Origin: Hellea sp042093735
GTDB lineage: Bacteria; Pseudomonadota; Alphaproteobacteria; Caulobacterales; Maricaulaceae
Length of the DNA: 64,000 nucleotides
Direction: 5' to 3'
Assembly: GCA_042093735.1 (NCBI GenBank)
Contig: JBELEM010000007.1
Span: 4,755 to 68,754 of the forward strand
Both the position numbers and the translations under genes were made by a program. Below, one piece after another: positions 26,661-34,841 of the stretch. How positions within the stretch are numbered: position 1 is the stretch's first letter; each line of letters starts with the position of its first letter. A model generated the notes under the pieces. It had not been told where the DNA came from. It saw only the letters and a program-made list of their open reading frames with translations, and ran no database searches.

Positions 26661-27110
26661 TTATTCGATATCTGGTGTTGTCATTGCTTTTAGGTAAATT
26701 AGTAAAGCAGTTCTATCTTCTTGTTTTCTGATACCCACAAAGCTCATTCGAGTGCCTTTCATAAATTCGTTAGGTTTCTGTATGTAGGCATTAAGGGTTT
26801 CATCGTCCCAAATTACGTCTGAATTGCTCATAGCTTTAGAGTAATTAAAGTTAGGTTTATTACCTGCAGTTGCTCCATAAATGTTCCAGAGGTTTGGCCC
26901 AACTTTATTTTTTCCTTTAATGTCTAATGAGTGGCAGGCCCTGCATCGTTTATAAATTATTCTTCCGCGCTCTAATGGTGATAATGATACTTTATTTAAA
27001 GGTTTTTCTGCAGATGCTGTAATCTGTTTTTTATTTATATTTGTTTTCTTGTCTGTATTGTTACAAGATATTAGTATAAATACACTAAAAATTAATATCA
27101 ATTTTCGCAT
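26661..27110 (-). CDS. Lipoprotein class I cytochrome c
   Basis: A 149-residue c-type cytochrome. The leader ends in a lipobox, LISC (Cys16), so it should be lipid-anchored in the periplasm. The single haem motif is CRACH and the axial methionine is likely in GTRMSFVG near the C-terminus. The KVGPNLWNIYG segment is typical of cytochrome c2/c550-like proteins that carry electrons between the bc1 complex and oxidases. It is first in a two-gene unit with nadK. Confidence 0.9.
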   Translation of the reverse strand: MRKLILIFSVFILISCNNTDKKTNINKKQITASAEKPLNKVSLSPLERGRIIYKRCRACHSLDIKGKNKVGPNLWNIYGATAGNKPNFNYSKAMSNSDVIWDDETLNAYIQKPNEFMKGTRMSFVGIRKQEDRTALLIYLKAMTTPDIE

Positions 27111-27124
27111 GGACTTCCTTAATT

Positions 27125-27155
27125 TAATATTATCACTATCACTGTGATTATATTA
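27125..27155. promoter_or_regulatory. Inverted repeat between cytochrome c and acyl-CoA dehydrogenase genes
   Basis: TAATATTATCAC and GTGATTATATTA, 11 of 12 bases complementary, are separated by seven bases, with an inner ATCAC-T-GTGAT core. It lies 14 bp upstream of the cytochrome start and within the divergent promoter region. Candidate operator. Confidence 0.35.
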
Positions 27156-27264
27156 TTGAAAGGCTCAAACTATTAAAAAAGCAGTTTAAAAACATAACGC
27201 GGCAAAATGGTACTATGTTTTTAGATTTTTTTTGTGTCATATAGCATATCAACAAGAGGAAAGA

Positions 27265-29016
27265 ATGTCATTCACTCCACCAATTAAATTAATACAATAC
27301 CTGATCGAGCATAGCACGGATCTTGACATCATATTGAATTCACCTGCATTTAATGGCATTAATATGGAGCTGATAGGTGATGTTCTTTCTGCAGCTTCAA
27401 ATTTTTCTAAGAATAAATGGGCGCCTTTAAATTGGGCTGGCGACCAAAACCCTGCAAAATTAATCGATGGGCAAGTCATAAGTACTCCCGGTTTCAAAGA
27501 AGCGTATAAAGATTTTGTAGATGCTGAGTGGCTTTCAATAGCAACCCCTTCTGAAGTTGGTGGAATGGGGTTACCGCAAGTTGTTAAAGTTGGCACGGAC
27601 GAAATGTTTTATGCTGCAAATATGGCTCTTGGTTTATGCCCAATGCTAACTTCTAGTGCAGCAAAGGCTATATTGGCACATGCTGATGGGTCTATTAGAA
27701 ATAAATATCTACCAAAAATGGTTTGCGGTGAATGGACAGGTGCTATGTGTCTAACTGAACCTCAAGCTGGATCTGATTTAGGCCCTGTCAGAACAAAGGC
27801 ATTGGATAATGGAGATGGAACGTATTCGATTACGGGTCAAAAAATCTACATTACATGGGGTGACCATGATGTAGCTGATAACATAATTCACCTAGTTTTA
27901 GCTCGTTTGCCTAATGCCCCGATGGGATCGAAAGGTATATCTTTGTTTTTGTGCCCTAAGTTTATGGTGAATGATAATGGAGAATTAGGTGCTAGAAATA
28001 GTTTCTCTGCTATTGGGCTTGAGCATAAATTAGGTATTCACGGATCCCCTACATGTGTGATGGAGTTTAGTTCTGCTACAGGCTGGCTTATTGGGAAGGA
28101 AAACCAAGGTCTTTCTTGTATGTTTACTATGATGAACGAGGCTCGTTTATTTGTAGGAGTTCAAGGTGTTGCTATTGGCGAGAGGGCATATCAAGCAGCA
28201 TTACAATATTCGAACGATAGAGTGCAGGGACGGACTATCACGGAAGTTGAGTCAATTAATGGTCACCCCGATGTGCGAAGAAGTTTAATAGATATGAAGG
28301 TCAAGTTATTAGGTGCTAGAGCGATATGTCTTGCCGCTGCTGCTGCTGGGGATATAGCAAGTCACTCAAGCGATGAAAATATTCGAAAAGAAGCTCATAT
28401 CCGAGAAGCTTTGCTAACGCCTGTAGCTAAGGCATATGGATCTGATATTGGTGTTGAAGTCAGCTCTTTAGGTGTTCAAGTTCATGGTGGAATGGGTTTC
28501 GTCGAAGAAACGGGTGCCGCGCAACATTATAGAGATAGTAGAATTGCTCCGATATATGAAGGAACTAACGGAATTCAAGCTATTGATTTAGTGGGAAGGA
28601 AATTAAGGCGGGATGGTGGGTCAGGCATGAATGCTTTAATAGTAGATTTAAAAAAAATCTATAATCTAGCAATTCAGTCCTCATTTGATTTAACAGAATG
28701 TTCAGCATCACTTATGGAAGGCATTCAAACATTAGAGCTTGCTACTGAAATTATGCTTCAAGCAGATGAAATTGACGCATTATCCGCAGCTACGCCTTAT
28801 TTAAACATTGTCGCAAATGTAATATCTGGCGCTTTTATAATGAAAGCAGTGGTTAATGGAGCAATTGCTGGGGATGAGAATACAGAAAATATGATACCCC
28901 TTTGCACTTATCATTTAAAATCTATTATGCCGTTGGCAAAAAGCTCTATTGAATTTTTAAAAAGTCCAAACAAGTTAGTTTTTGACTTTCCAAGGGAACA
29001 GCTTGCTGATTTGTAA
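27265..29016 (+). CDS. Acyl-CoA dehydrogenase (long form with C-terminal domain)
   Basis: A 583-residue flavoenzyme of fatty-acid beta-oxidation. FAD/substrate segments include MCLTEPQAGSDLGPV and QKIYITWGDHD; the catalytic glutamate lies in IYEGTNGIQAIDL. About 140 extra residues follow the normal ACAD core and match the C-terminal domain of the large 580-600 residue acyl-CoA dehydrogenases. I start at the ATG at 27265, preceded by AGAGGAAAG; an in-frame ATG 33 bases upstream has no such site. Chain-length preference cannot be told. Confidence 0.93.
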   Translation: MSFTPPIKLIQYLIEHSTDLDIILNSPAFNGINMELIGDVLSAASNFSKNKWAPLNWAGDQNPAKLIDGQVISTPGFKEAYKDFVDAEWLSIATPSEVGGMGLPQVVKVGTDEMFYAANMALGLCPMLTSSAAKAILAHADGSIRNKYLPKMVCGEWTGAMCLTEPQAGSDLGPVRTKALDNGDGTYSITGQKIYITWGDHDVADNIIHLVLARLPNAPMGSKGISLFLCPKFMVNDNGELGARNSFSAIGLEHKLGIHGSPTCVMEFSSATGWLIGKENQGLSCMFTMMNEARLFVGVQGVAIGERAYQAALQYSNDRVQGRTITEVESINGHPDVRRSLIDMKVKLLGARAICLAAAAAGDIASHSSDENIRKEAHIREALLTPVAKAYGSDIGVEVSSLGVQVHGGMGFVEETGAAQHYRDSRIAPIYEGTNGIQAIDLVGRKLRRDGGSGMNALIVDLKKIYNLAIQSSFDLTECSASLMEGIQTLELATEIMLQADEIDALSAATPYLNIVANVISGAFIMKAVVNGAIAGDENTENMIPLCTYHLKSIMPLAKSSIEFLKSPNKLVFDFPREQLADL

Positions 29017-29054
29017 TTCATACTTCATATGAATGTTTAACTGGAGGAGTTCTA

Positions 29055-29876
29055 ATGTCAGCTCAGACAAGTATAAAAAGAATAACTGCGCCTCAAATTA
29101 CAGAGCGGAAAAACGGCAAACCAATTGTTTGTTTGACGGCTTATGATGCTCCAACAGCTAATATTTTAGACAAATTCTGTGATATACTGTTAGTTGGTGA
29201 TAGCGTAGGTATGGTAGTGCATGGATTTACAACCACTGTTGGCGTAACTCTTGATATGATGATTTTGCATGGACAAGCCGTAATGCGTGGATCACAAAAG
29301 GCTCTCGTTGTAGTGGACCTGCCCTTTGGTTCCTATGAGGATAGTGTTGAAACAGCATTTCGTAGTGCCTCTAGGGTTATGATGGAAACAGGATGCAATG
29401 CTGTTAAAATTGAGAGCGGATCATATGCGGCTGAAACAATTAGTTACCTCGTTGAAAGAGGAATTCCCGTTATGAGTCATGTGGGACTGAGACCACAAAG
29501 TATGAATGTATTAGGAGGTTTCCGCGCTCGTGGAAGAAGAAAAGTGGTAGAAGATGAAATTATTGCTAATGCAATAGCTGCTGCTAATGCGGGGTCTTTC
29601 GCAGTAGTTGTGGAAGGTACGTCAGCTGAGATAGCAGAAAAGGTTACAAAGTCAGTTAAAATTCCTACTATTGGTATTGGTGCTTCTGAAAAATGCGATG
29701 GTCAGATACTAGTTACGCCTGATATGCTAGGGCAATTCGACCGCGTACCTAAATTTGTGAAAAAATTCGCAGACATGAAGGGTTTGGTTGAAGGTGCTGC
29801 TAAAGAATATGCAGAGCAGGTAGGTAATAGAAGTTTTCCAGCCGAAGAAAATACTTATAAATTTAAACATAAATAA
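29055..29876 (+). CDS. panB: 3-methyl-2-oxobutanoate hydroxymethyltransferase
   Basis: A 273-residue enzyme of pantothenate synthesis that adds a hydroxymethyl group to ketoisovalerate. Diagnostic stretches are LTAYDAPTA, LLVGDSVGMVVHG, VVDLPFGSYE, VKIESG and GIGASEKCDGQILV. A strong GGAGGAG box precedes the ATG. panC is not adjacent. Together with coaD elsewhere in the window it belongs to the coenzyme A route. Confidence 0.96.
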   Translation: MSAQTSIKRITAPQITERKNGKPIVCLTAYDAPTANILDKFCDILLVGDSVGMVVHGFTTTVGVTLDMMILHGQAVMRGSQKALVVVDLPFGSYEDSVETAFRSASRVMMETGCNAVKIESGSYAAETISYLVERGIPVMSHVGLRPQSMNVLGGFRARGRRKVVEDEIIANAIAAANAGSFAVVVEGTSAEIAEKVTKSVKIPTIGIGASEKCDGQILVTPDMLGQFDRVPKFVKKFADMKGLVEGAAKEYAEQVGNRSFPAEENTYKFKHK

Positions 29877-29990
29877 GACTTACTTTAAAAATAATATACT
29901 GTTATCACGTTAGCTGTTGCGAAAGTATCACTTGGAAGATATGTTGTTTTTTAGCAGAAATTCATTTTGCAATTTTCAAAAGGTTTTTTA

Positions 29991-30707
29991 GTGGTTGATT
30001 TTATCAATGAAGTTGAAGAAGAGCTACGCAAGGACGAGTATAATCGACTTCTCAGACGCTATGGTCCTGTTTTACTATCGATCATTATTATCGTTGTAAT
30101 TATAGCGGGCATTATCGAGTTTCGTAAATATTCAGAGGACAAAGTAGCTAGAGCAACATCAGCTAGTTATGTATCTGCATCTGATAATGCGGCTGCTGGG
30201 GAAACTTTAACCGCAATATCAGATTTTTTATCTCTATCTGAAAAAGCCCCTTCCGGTTATTCAGGCCTTGCTCTGATGCGCGCTGCAGCTCTTCAGCTAG
30301 AATCTGGAAATAATATGGAAGCTGTCCGTTTGTTTGATAATGCATCCATCAGATTTACTTTGCCTAGGCATTCGCAATTAGCAGAAATCAAAGCGGCTTA
30401 TATACTTGCTAGTGTAGGTCAACATTCAGATGTTATAAACCGATTAGGGCCTTTAGCTCAAAAAGATGCTCCCTATGAGTTTTTAGCTCGTGAGCTATTA
30501 GGATTATCGGCACTCGCTTCTGGTGATACAAAAATGGCCCAAGAACAATTTAGTTATCTAGAATTTATTCCAGGTGTCCCACCAAATATAAGAAATAGGG
30601 CCAAGCAAAGCCTTAGTCTAATGAAGGTAAATGTAATTGACAGTGACGGAGCTGAAACTGAGATCAATTCCGATTCTGTAACAATTAAGAAACCTAATGG
30701 AAATTAA
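29991..30707 (+). CDS. YfgM-like membrane-anchored TPR protein
   Basis: A 238-residue protein with a short cytoplasmic N-terminus (VDFINEVEEELRKDEY), one membrane helix (about 25-45), and a periplasmic helical repeat domain. The arrangement matches YfgM (ancillary SecYEG translocon subunit), which also sits upstream of bamB and der in many proteobacteria. I choose the GTG at 29991 with AAAAGG seven bases upstream; a TTG 24 bases earlier would add eight residues that homologues normally lack. BamB follows within five bases. Confidence 0.82.
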   Translation: MVDFINEVEEELRKDEYNRLLRRYGPVLLSIIIIVVIIAGIIEFRKYSEDKVARATSASYVSASDNAAAGETLTAISDFLSLSEKAPSGYSGLALMRAAALQLESGNNMEAVRLFDNASIRFTLPRHSQLAEIKAAYILASVGQHSDVINRLGPLAQKDAPYEFLARELLGLSALASGDTKMAQEQFSYLEFIPGVPPNIRNRAKQSLSLMKVNVIDSDGAETEINSDSVTIKKPNGN

Positions 30708-30711
30708 ATTG

Positions 30712-32160
30712 ATGAAATATTTTTTCTGTATAATTTTAGTCCTCATGTTGTGCGGTTGTTCTACAATAAGTGGAATAGGTGACGCCGTAGGCTCAATCAA
30801 CCCGTTTGATAGATCGGATGAAAAATCCAAGGAAGCCCAAGGTAAAGTTGCGGGAGAAACTGATCGAATTTCTATTTTGGAATTAAACGAGACATTGAAA
30901 GAGTCGGAAACTATTAAGCCAGAACAAATTGTTTTGCCCCCTGCCTACGCAAATATTAATTGGCCTCAAGTTGGTGGGAACGCAGCACATGCTTTACAGC
31001 ATACTGATGCAAAAGGCAGCTTCAAGAAAATTTGGTCTAAAAGTACAGGTAAAGGCTCTAACCGAAAAGGAAGAGTTGTCGCTCCACCTGTAACAGATGA
31101 TGGCTTAATATATACTATGGATGGAAATAACCTAATCACTGCTATGGATATTATTTCAGGAACTAAGATATGGAGTTATAGGGTTGCCTTGAGGGAACGT
31201 AAAAGAACACGCTTAGGTAGAGTTGGTATTGTAGAACGTGTTCGAGATCCTCTATCAATTCTTGACGGATCAGGAACAGATAAAGAGTCTGTAGGTGGTG
31301 GAATAGCTGTTGTAAATGGAAAGTTATTTGTTACATCGGGATTGGGCGTGGTGAGTGGCCTTGACTCTAAGACTGGGGAAGAGGTATGGCGCACCGTTAC
31401 TAGAACACCAATGCATTCTGCTCCCACTGCTGCTGGTGGGCGTGTATTTGCTGTCTCGGATGATAACGAATTGTTTGCGTTTAACGCTGAAACCGGAGAA
31501 GTCATCTGGACATATCAAGGAATAGTTGAAAGTGCTAGGATGCTAACTGCACCGAGCCCTGCTGTCGTTGGAGATACAGTTATTTCTGGCTTTGCCTCCG
31601 GTGAGCTAATTGCATTAAGAGTGCAAAATGGTAGTGTTCTTTGGCAGGATGCTTTATCCTCAGCAGGGCAATTAACGCCCCTTGCTTCACTTAACGATAT
31701 TGCTTCAGGACCAGTTGTAGATGATGGATATGTTATTGCATCATCCCAGTCAGGAGTTACCAGTGCTTTTGATTTGAGAACTGGGCAGAGAATATGGACT
31801 CAACCAGCTGGATCGTTAAATTTTCCATTATTAGCTGGAGATTTTGTTTACCTTGCTCTGACGGATGGTCGTGTTATTTGTATGTCCAAAACCGACGGTT
31901 CAGTTATTTGGGTTACGCAACTTCGATCTCACAAAAATATAAAGAAAAAGAAAAAACGTATATCTTACTCCGGTCCAATATTTGTTGGTGAAAGGTTGTT
32001 GGTGATGTCATCAAAAGGCAAAGCAATAACATTAAATCCTTATGACGGAACTATACTTGATGAGTTTAAAATTGGAGGGAATGTTTTTGTTGCTCCTGTA
32101 ATTGCAAATGAAACTGTATTTGTTATGACCAACTCTGCTAAACTTATCGCTTTCCGTTAG
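30712..32160 (+). CDS. bamB: Outer-membrane assembly lipoprotein BamB (beta-propeller)
   Basis: A 482-residue protein. Its leader ends in a lipobox LCGC (Cys16), followed by a disordered stretch and then a PQQ-type beta-propeller whose blades show repeated GxxxW motifs (GTKIWSYR, GEEVWRT, GEVIWTYQ, GQRIWTQ, GSVIWVTQ). BamB is a scaffold of the BAM complex that inserts outer-membrane barrels. I take the ATG at 30712, directly before the lipoprotein leader; an ATG at 30697 lies inside the previous gene. The order TPR-bamB-der supports the call. Confidence 0.9.
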   Translation: MKYFFCIILVLMLCGCSTISGIGDAVGSINPFDRSDEKSKEAQGKVAGETDRISILELNETLKESETIKPEQIVLPPAYANINWPQVGGNAAHALQHTDAKGSFKKIWSKSTGKGSNRKGRVVAPPVTDDGLIYTMDGNNLITAMDIISGTKIWSYRVALRERKRTRLGRVGIVERVRDPLSILDGSGTDKESVGGGIAVVNGKLFVTSGLGVVSGLDSKTGEEVWRTVTRTPMHSAPTAAGGRVFAVSDDNELFAFNAETGEVIWTYQGIVESARMLTAPSPAVVGDTVISGFASGELIALRVQNGSVLWQDALSSAGQLTPLASLNDIASGPVVDDGYVIASSQSGVTSAFDLRTGQRIWTQPAGSLNFPLLAGDFVYLALTDGRVICMSKTDGSVIWVTQLRSHKNIKKKKKRISYSGPIFVGERLLVMSSKGKAITLNPYDGTILDEFKIGGNVFVAPVIANETVFVMTNSAKLIAFR

Positions 32161-32170
32161 TCTGCTAATC

Positions 32171-33625
32171 ATGTCCATTGACCAGGGTAATAGTGAGGAA
32201 GTAAAATCCGATTTCGACTCGTCTAGAGAGCTCCGTCCTGCAAAAATTGCAATTGTAGGGAGACCTAATGTTGGGAAATCAACAATTTTTAATCGTTTAG
32301 CGGGTAAGAAGCTGGCAATTGTTAACGATACTCCAGGTGTTACCAGAGATGTGCGTGAGGTCAGGTCAAAGCTTCGTGGTCATAGTATGGTGCTGATGGA
32401 TACGGCTGGATTCGAAAACGCTAAAGGTCACAAAATTGAAGCTAAAATGCGCGCTCAAACCGAATTGGCTGTGCTCGATGCTGATATAGTTTTGTTTGTT
32501 TATGATGCTCGCGAAGGTGTTACCCCACTTGATCGTACTTTTGCACAATATGTCCGGCGTACCAACAAGACAACTTTTTTAGTAGCTAATAAATGTGAAA
32601 GTTCTGCTTCTGATGTTGGTATCACTGATGGTTACTCACTTGGTATGGGGGACCCCATAGAGGTGGCTGCAGAGCATAATATTGGTTTTGGAGAGTTGGA
32701 TGATGCAGTTGAGCTTGCTTTACGTGATGTTGATCTTAACCTTAGTGATGATAATATCGATTATGAGGAGGCACCTGTTCGTATTGCTATTGTGGGTCGA
32801 CCAAATGCAGGTAAATCTACGTTAATCAATACTTTAATCGGTGAGAACAGGCTTCTAGTTGGACCTGAAGCTGGTATTACTCGTGACTCTATAACTATCG
32901 ATTACATGTGGCAGGGTCGTCGTGTTCAATTTCATGACACAGCTGGGTTACGTAAAAAATCAAAGATTCATGAGACATTAGAAGTACTTTCTGTGCAAGA
33001 CACATTGAGAGCAATTAAATTTGCTCAGGTTGTCATTTTATTAATGGACTCAACTCAGCCACTTGATAAGCAAGACCTTCAAATAGCAGCATTATGTGAA
33101 CGAGAAGGTAGAGCACTCGTTTTAGGAGCTTCAAAGTGGGATTTAGTAAAAAATAAGTCAGAAGCTTCAAAGTTTCTACGTGATGAAACTAAGAGGTTAT
33201 TGCCCCAGTTAAGGGGACTAGAAATAATTATGTTTTCAGGATTGACGGGTAAGAGTGTTGATCGTTTATTACCTGCTATTGAACGCGTACAGATTAATTG
33301 GTCAGCCAAAGTAAAAACATCAGATTTAAATGACTGGTTGCGCGAAAAAGTGCAGCGCCATCCTCCCCCAGCTGTTAACGGTAGGCGTATCAAGCCAAAA
33401 TATATAAGTCAGACGAAAACAAGGCCTCCCACATTTATTCTAAAGTGCTCACGGGCAACTAAATTGCCTGAAAGCTATAAACGATATTTAATCAATGGCC
33501 TCAGGGAAGATTTTGACCTCCCGTCAGTTCCAATTAGATTTTTTGTGAGAGCGGATGAAAACCCATATGATAATACAGTTCGCAAGCAAGGAATAGAGCC
33601 TTTACGAACAAAAGATAGGCCTTAA
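32171..33625 (+). CDS. der: Ribosome-assembly GTPase Der (EngA)
   Basis: A 484-residue protein with two tandem GTPase domains and a C-terminal KH-like domain. Domain 1: GRPNVGKST, DTAGFE, NKCE. Domain 2: GRPNAGKST, DTAGL, SKWD. Der is needed for 50S ribosomal-subunit maturation. The NKxD motif of the second domain reads SKWD, a substitution in the base-specificity loop. The stop abuts that of aroC on the other strand without a spacer. Confidence 0.97.
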   Translation: MSIDQGNSEEVKSDFDSSRELRPAKIAIVGRPNVGKSTIFNRLAGKKLAIVNDTPGVTRDVREVRSKLRGHSMVLMDTAGFENAKGHKIEAKMRAQTELAVLDADIVLFVYDAREGVTPLDRTFAQYVRRTNKTTFLVANKCESSASDVGITDGYSLGMGDPIEVAAEHNIGFGELDDAVELALRDVDLNLSDDNIDYEEAPVRIAIVGRPNAGKSTLINTLIGENRLLVGPEAGITRDSITIDYMWQGRRVQFHDTAGLRKKSKIHETLEVLSVQDTLRAIKFAQVVILLMDSTQPLDKQDLQIAALCEREGRALVLGASKWDLVKNKSEASKFLRDETKRLLPQLRGLEIIMFSGLTGKSVDRLLPAIERVQINWSAKVKTSDLNDWLREKVQRHPPPAVNGRRIKPKYISQTKTRPPTFILKCSRATKLPESYKRYLINGLREDFDLPSVPIRFFVRADENPYDNTVRKQGIEPLRTKDRP

Positions 33626-34696
33626 TTAACCTATTTGTCCTCTATGTCTGAGCTTATGGTCTGCAAGTACGCAAGCTAACATTGCTTCTGCTACAGGCAC
33701 ACCTCTAATGCCGACGCAGGGGTCATGTCTTCCTTTTGTTTTTAAATCAATTTCTTTGCCATCTGAATTAATACTTTGTACAGTTTTTAATATTGATGAT
33801 GTTGGTTTGATAGCTATGCGAACGACAATATCATCCCCATTAGAAATACCGCCTAATATCCCGCCAGAGTTGTTACTTAGAAAATGCGGTTTGCCTTTGT
33901 TTATTCTTAACTCATCTGCATTTTGTGTGCCACTCAGTCCAGCTGAATTAAAACCTGCACCAATTTCAACGCCTTTTGCTGCATTTATACTCATCATACC
34001 CATTGCAATATCAGAGTCTAATTTTCCATAAATTGGAGCCCCCCACCCTGCGGGAACACCAGACGCATGTACCTCAATAACTGCCCCTACTGAATTTCCA
34101 TCTTTTCTGGTGTTGTCTAAATAAGTTTCCCATTTTGCAACAGAATCCGGATCAGGACACCAGAATGGATTGGTATCTGTGATAGCCCAACTAAATTTTG
34201 CTCTATTTACTTTTAATTCCCCAATCTGTACGACAGCCCCTCTTATATTTATTTCTTTTCCTAATATTTTTCTAGCAATTGCTCCTGCAGCAACACGATT
34301 AGCAGTTTCACGAGCAGAACTCCTTCCTCCACCTCTATAATCGCGTATACCATATTTGTTATGATATGTCATATCAGCGTGGCCTGGACGGTAACTTGAC
34401 TTTATTTCTGAGTAATCTTTACTTCGTTGGTCTGTATTTTCTATCATTAAACTTATTGGAGTTCCCGTTGTTTTTCCTTCAAATACTCCTGATAAAATTT
34501 GAACAATATCAGCTTCTCTTCTTTGAGTTACAAAACGCGAAGTACCCGGTTTTCTTTTATCTAGATGTTTTTGAATGTCAGTTTCTGATAGATTTATTAG
34601 TGGTGGGCAGCCGTCGATAATGCAACCAATAGCTGGGCCATGACTTTCGCCCCATGTTGTAAACCGAAATAGGTGCCCGAAGGTATTGTGTGACAT
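33626..34696 (-). CDS. aroC: Chorismate synthase
   Basis: A 356-residue enzyme closing the shikimate pathway (EPSP to chorismate, FMN dependent). Signatures: FTTWGESHGPAIGCIIDG, SYRPGHADMTYHNKYG, GGGRSSARETANRVAAGA, and the C-terminal KGRHDPCVGIRGVPVAEAM. Length and motifs are normal. Single minus-strand gene, convergent with der and unrelated to its neighbours. Confidence 0.97.
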   Translation of the reverse strand: MSHNTFGHLFRFTTWGESHGPAIGCIIDGCPPLINLSETDIQKHLDKRKPGTSRFVTQRREADIVQILSGVFEGKTTGTPISLMIENTDQRSKDYSEIKSSYRPGHADMTYHNKYGIRDYRGGGRSSARETANRVAAGAIARKILGKEINIRGAVVQIGELKVNRAKFSWAITDTNPFWCPDPDSVAKWETYLDNTRKDGNSVGAVIEVHASGVPAGWGAPIYGKLDSDIAMGMMSINAAKGVEIGAGFNSAGLSGTQNADELRINKGKPHFLSNNSGGILGGISNGDDIVVRIAIKPTSSILKTVQSINSDGKEIDLKTKGRHDPCVGIRGVPVAEAMLACVLADHKLRHRGQIG

Positions 34697-34788
34697 ACCT
34701 TTTTCTTTAGACGTCTACGCTATATAATGCCAGAGGAAGTTAAGAAAAATTTTTGAAAGGTGTATCGAAATACGTATTATTTTTAAAT

Positions 34789-34815
34789 AAAAAAAAATGG
34801 AGGGCTAACCCTCCA
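34789..34815 (-). terminator. Rho-independent terminator after the Oar-like TonB receptor
   Basis: Stem TGGAGGG / CCCTCCA with a four-base loop at 34798-34815; read on the minus strand it is followed by nine T (34789-34797). It is 27 bp past the receptor stop. Confidence 0.88.
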
Positions 34816-34841
34816 TTATCAAATTTAAGACTTACATTTAA

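Noticed and set aside
31176..31505. 109-residue minus-strand open frame inside bamB
   Set aside because: Mirror of the repetitive propeller codons; no independent support.
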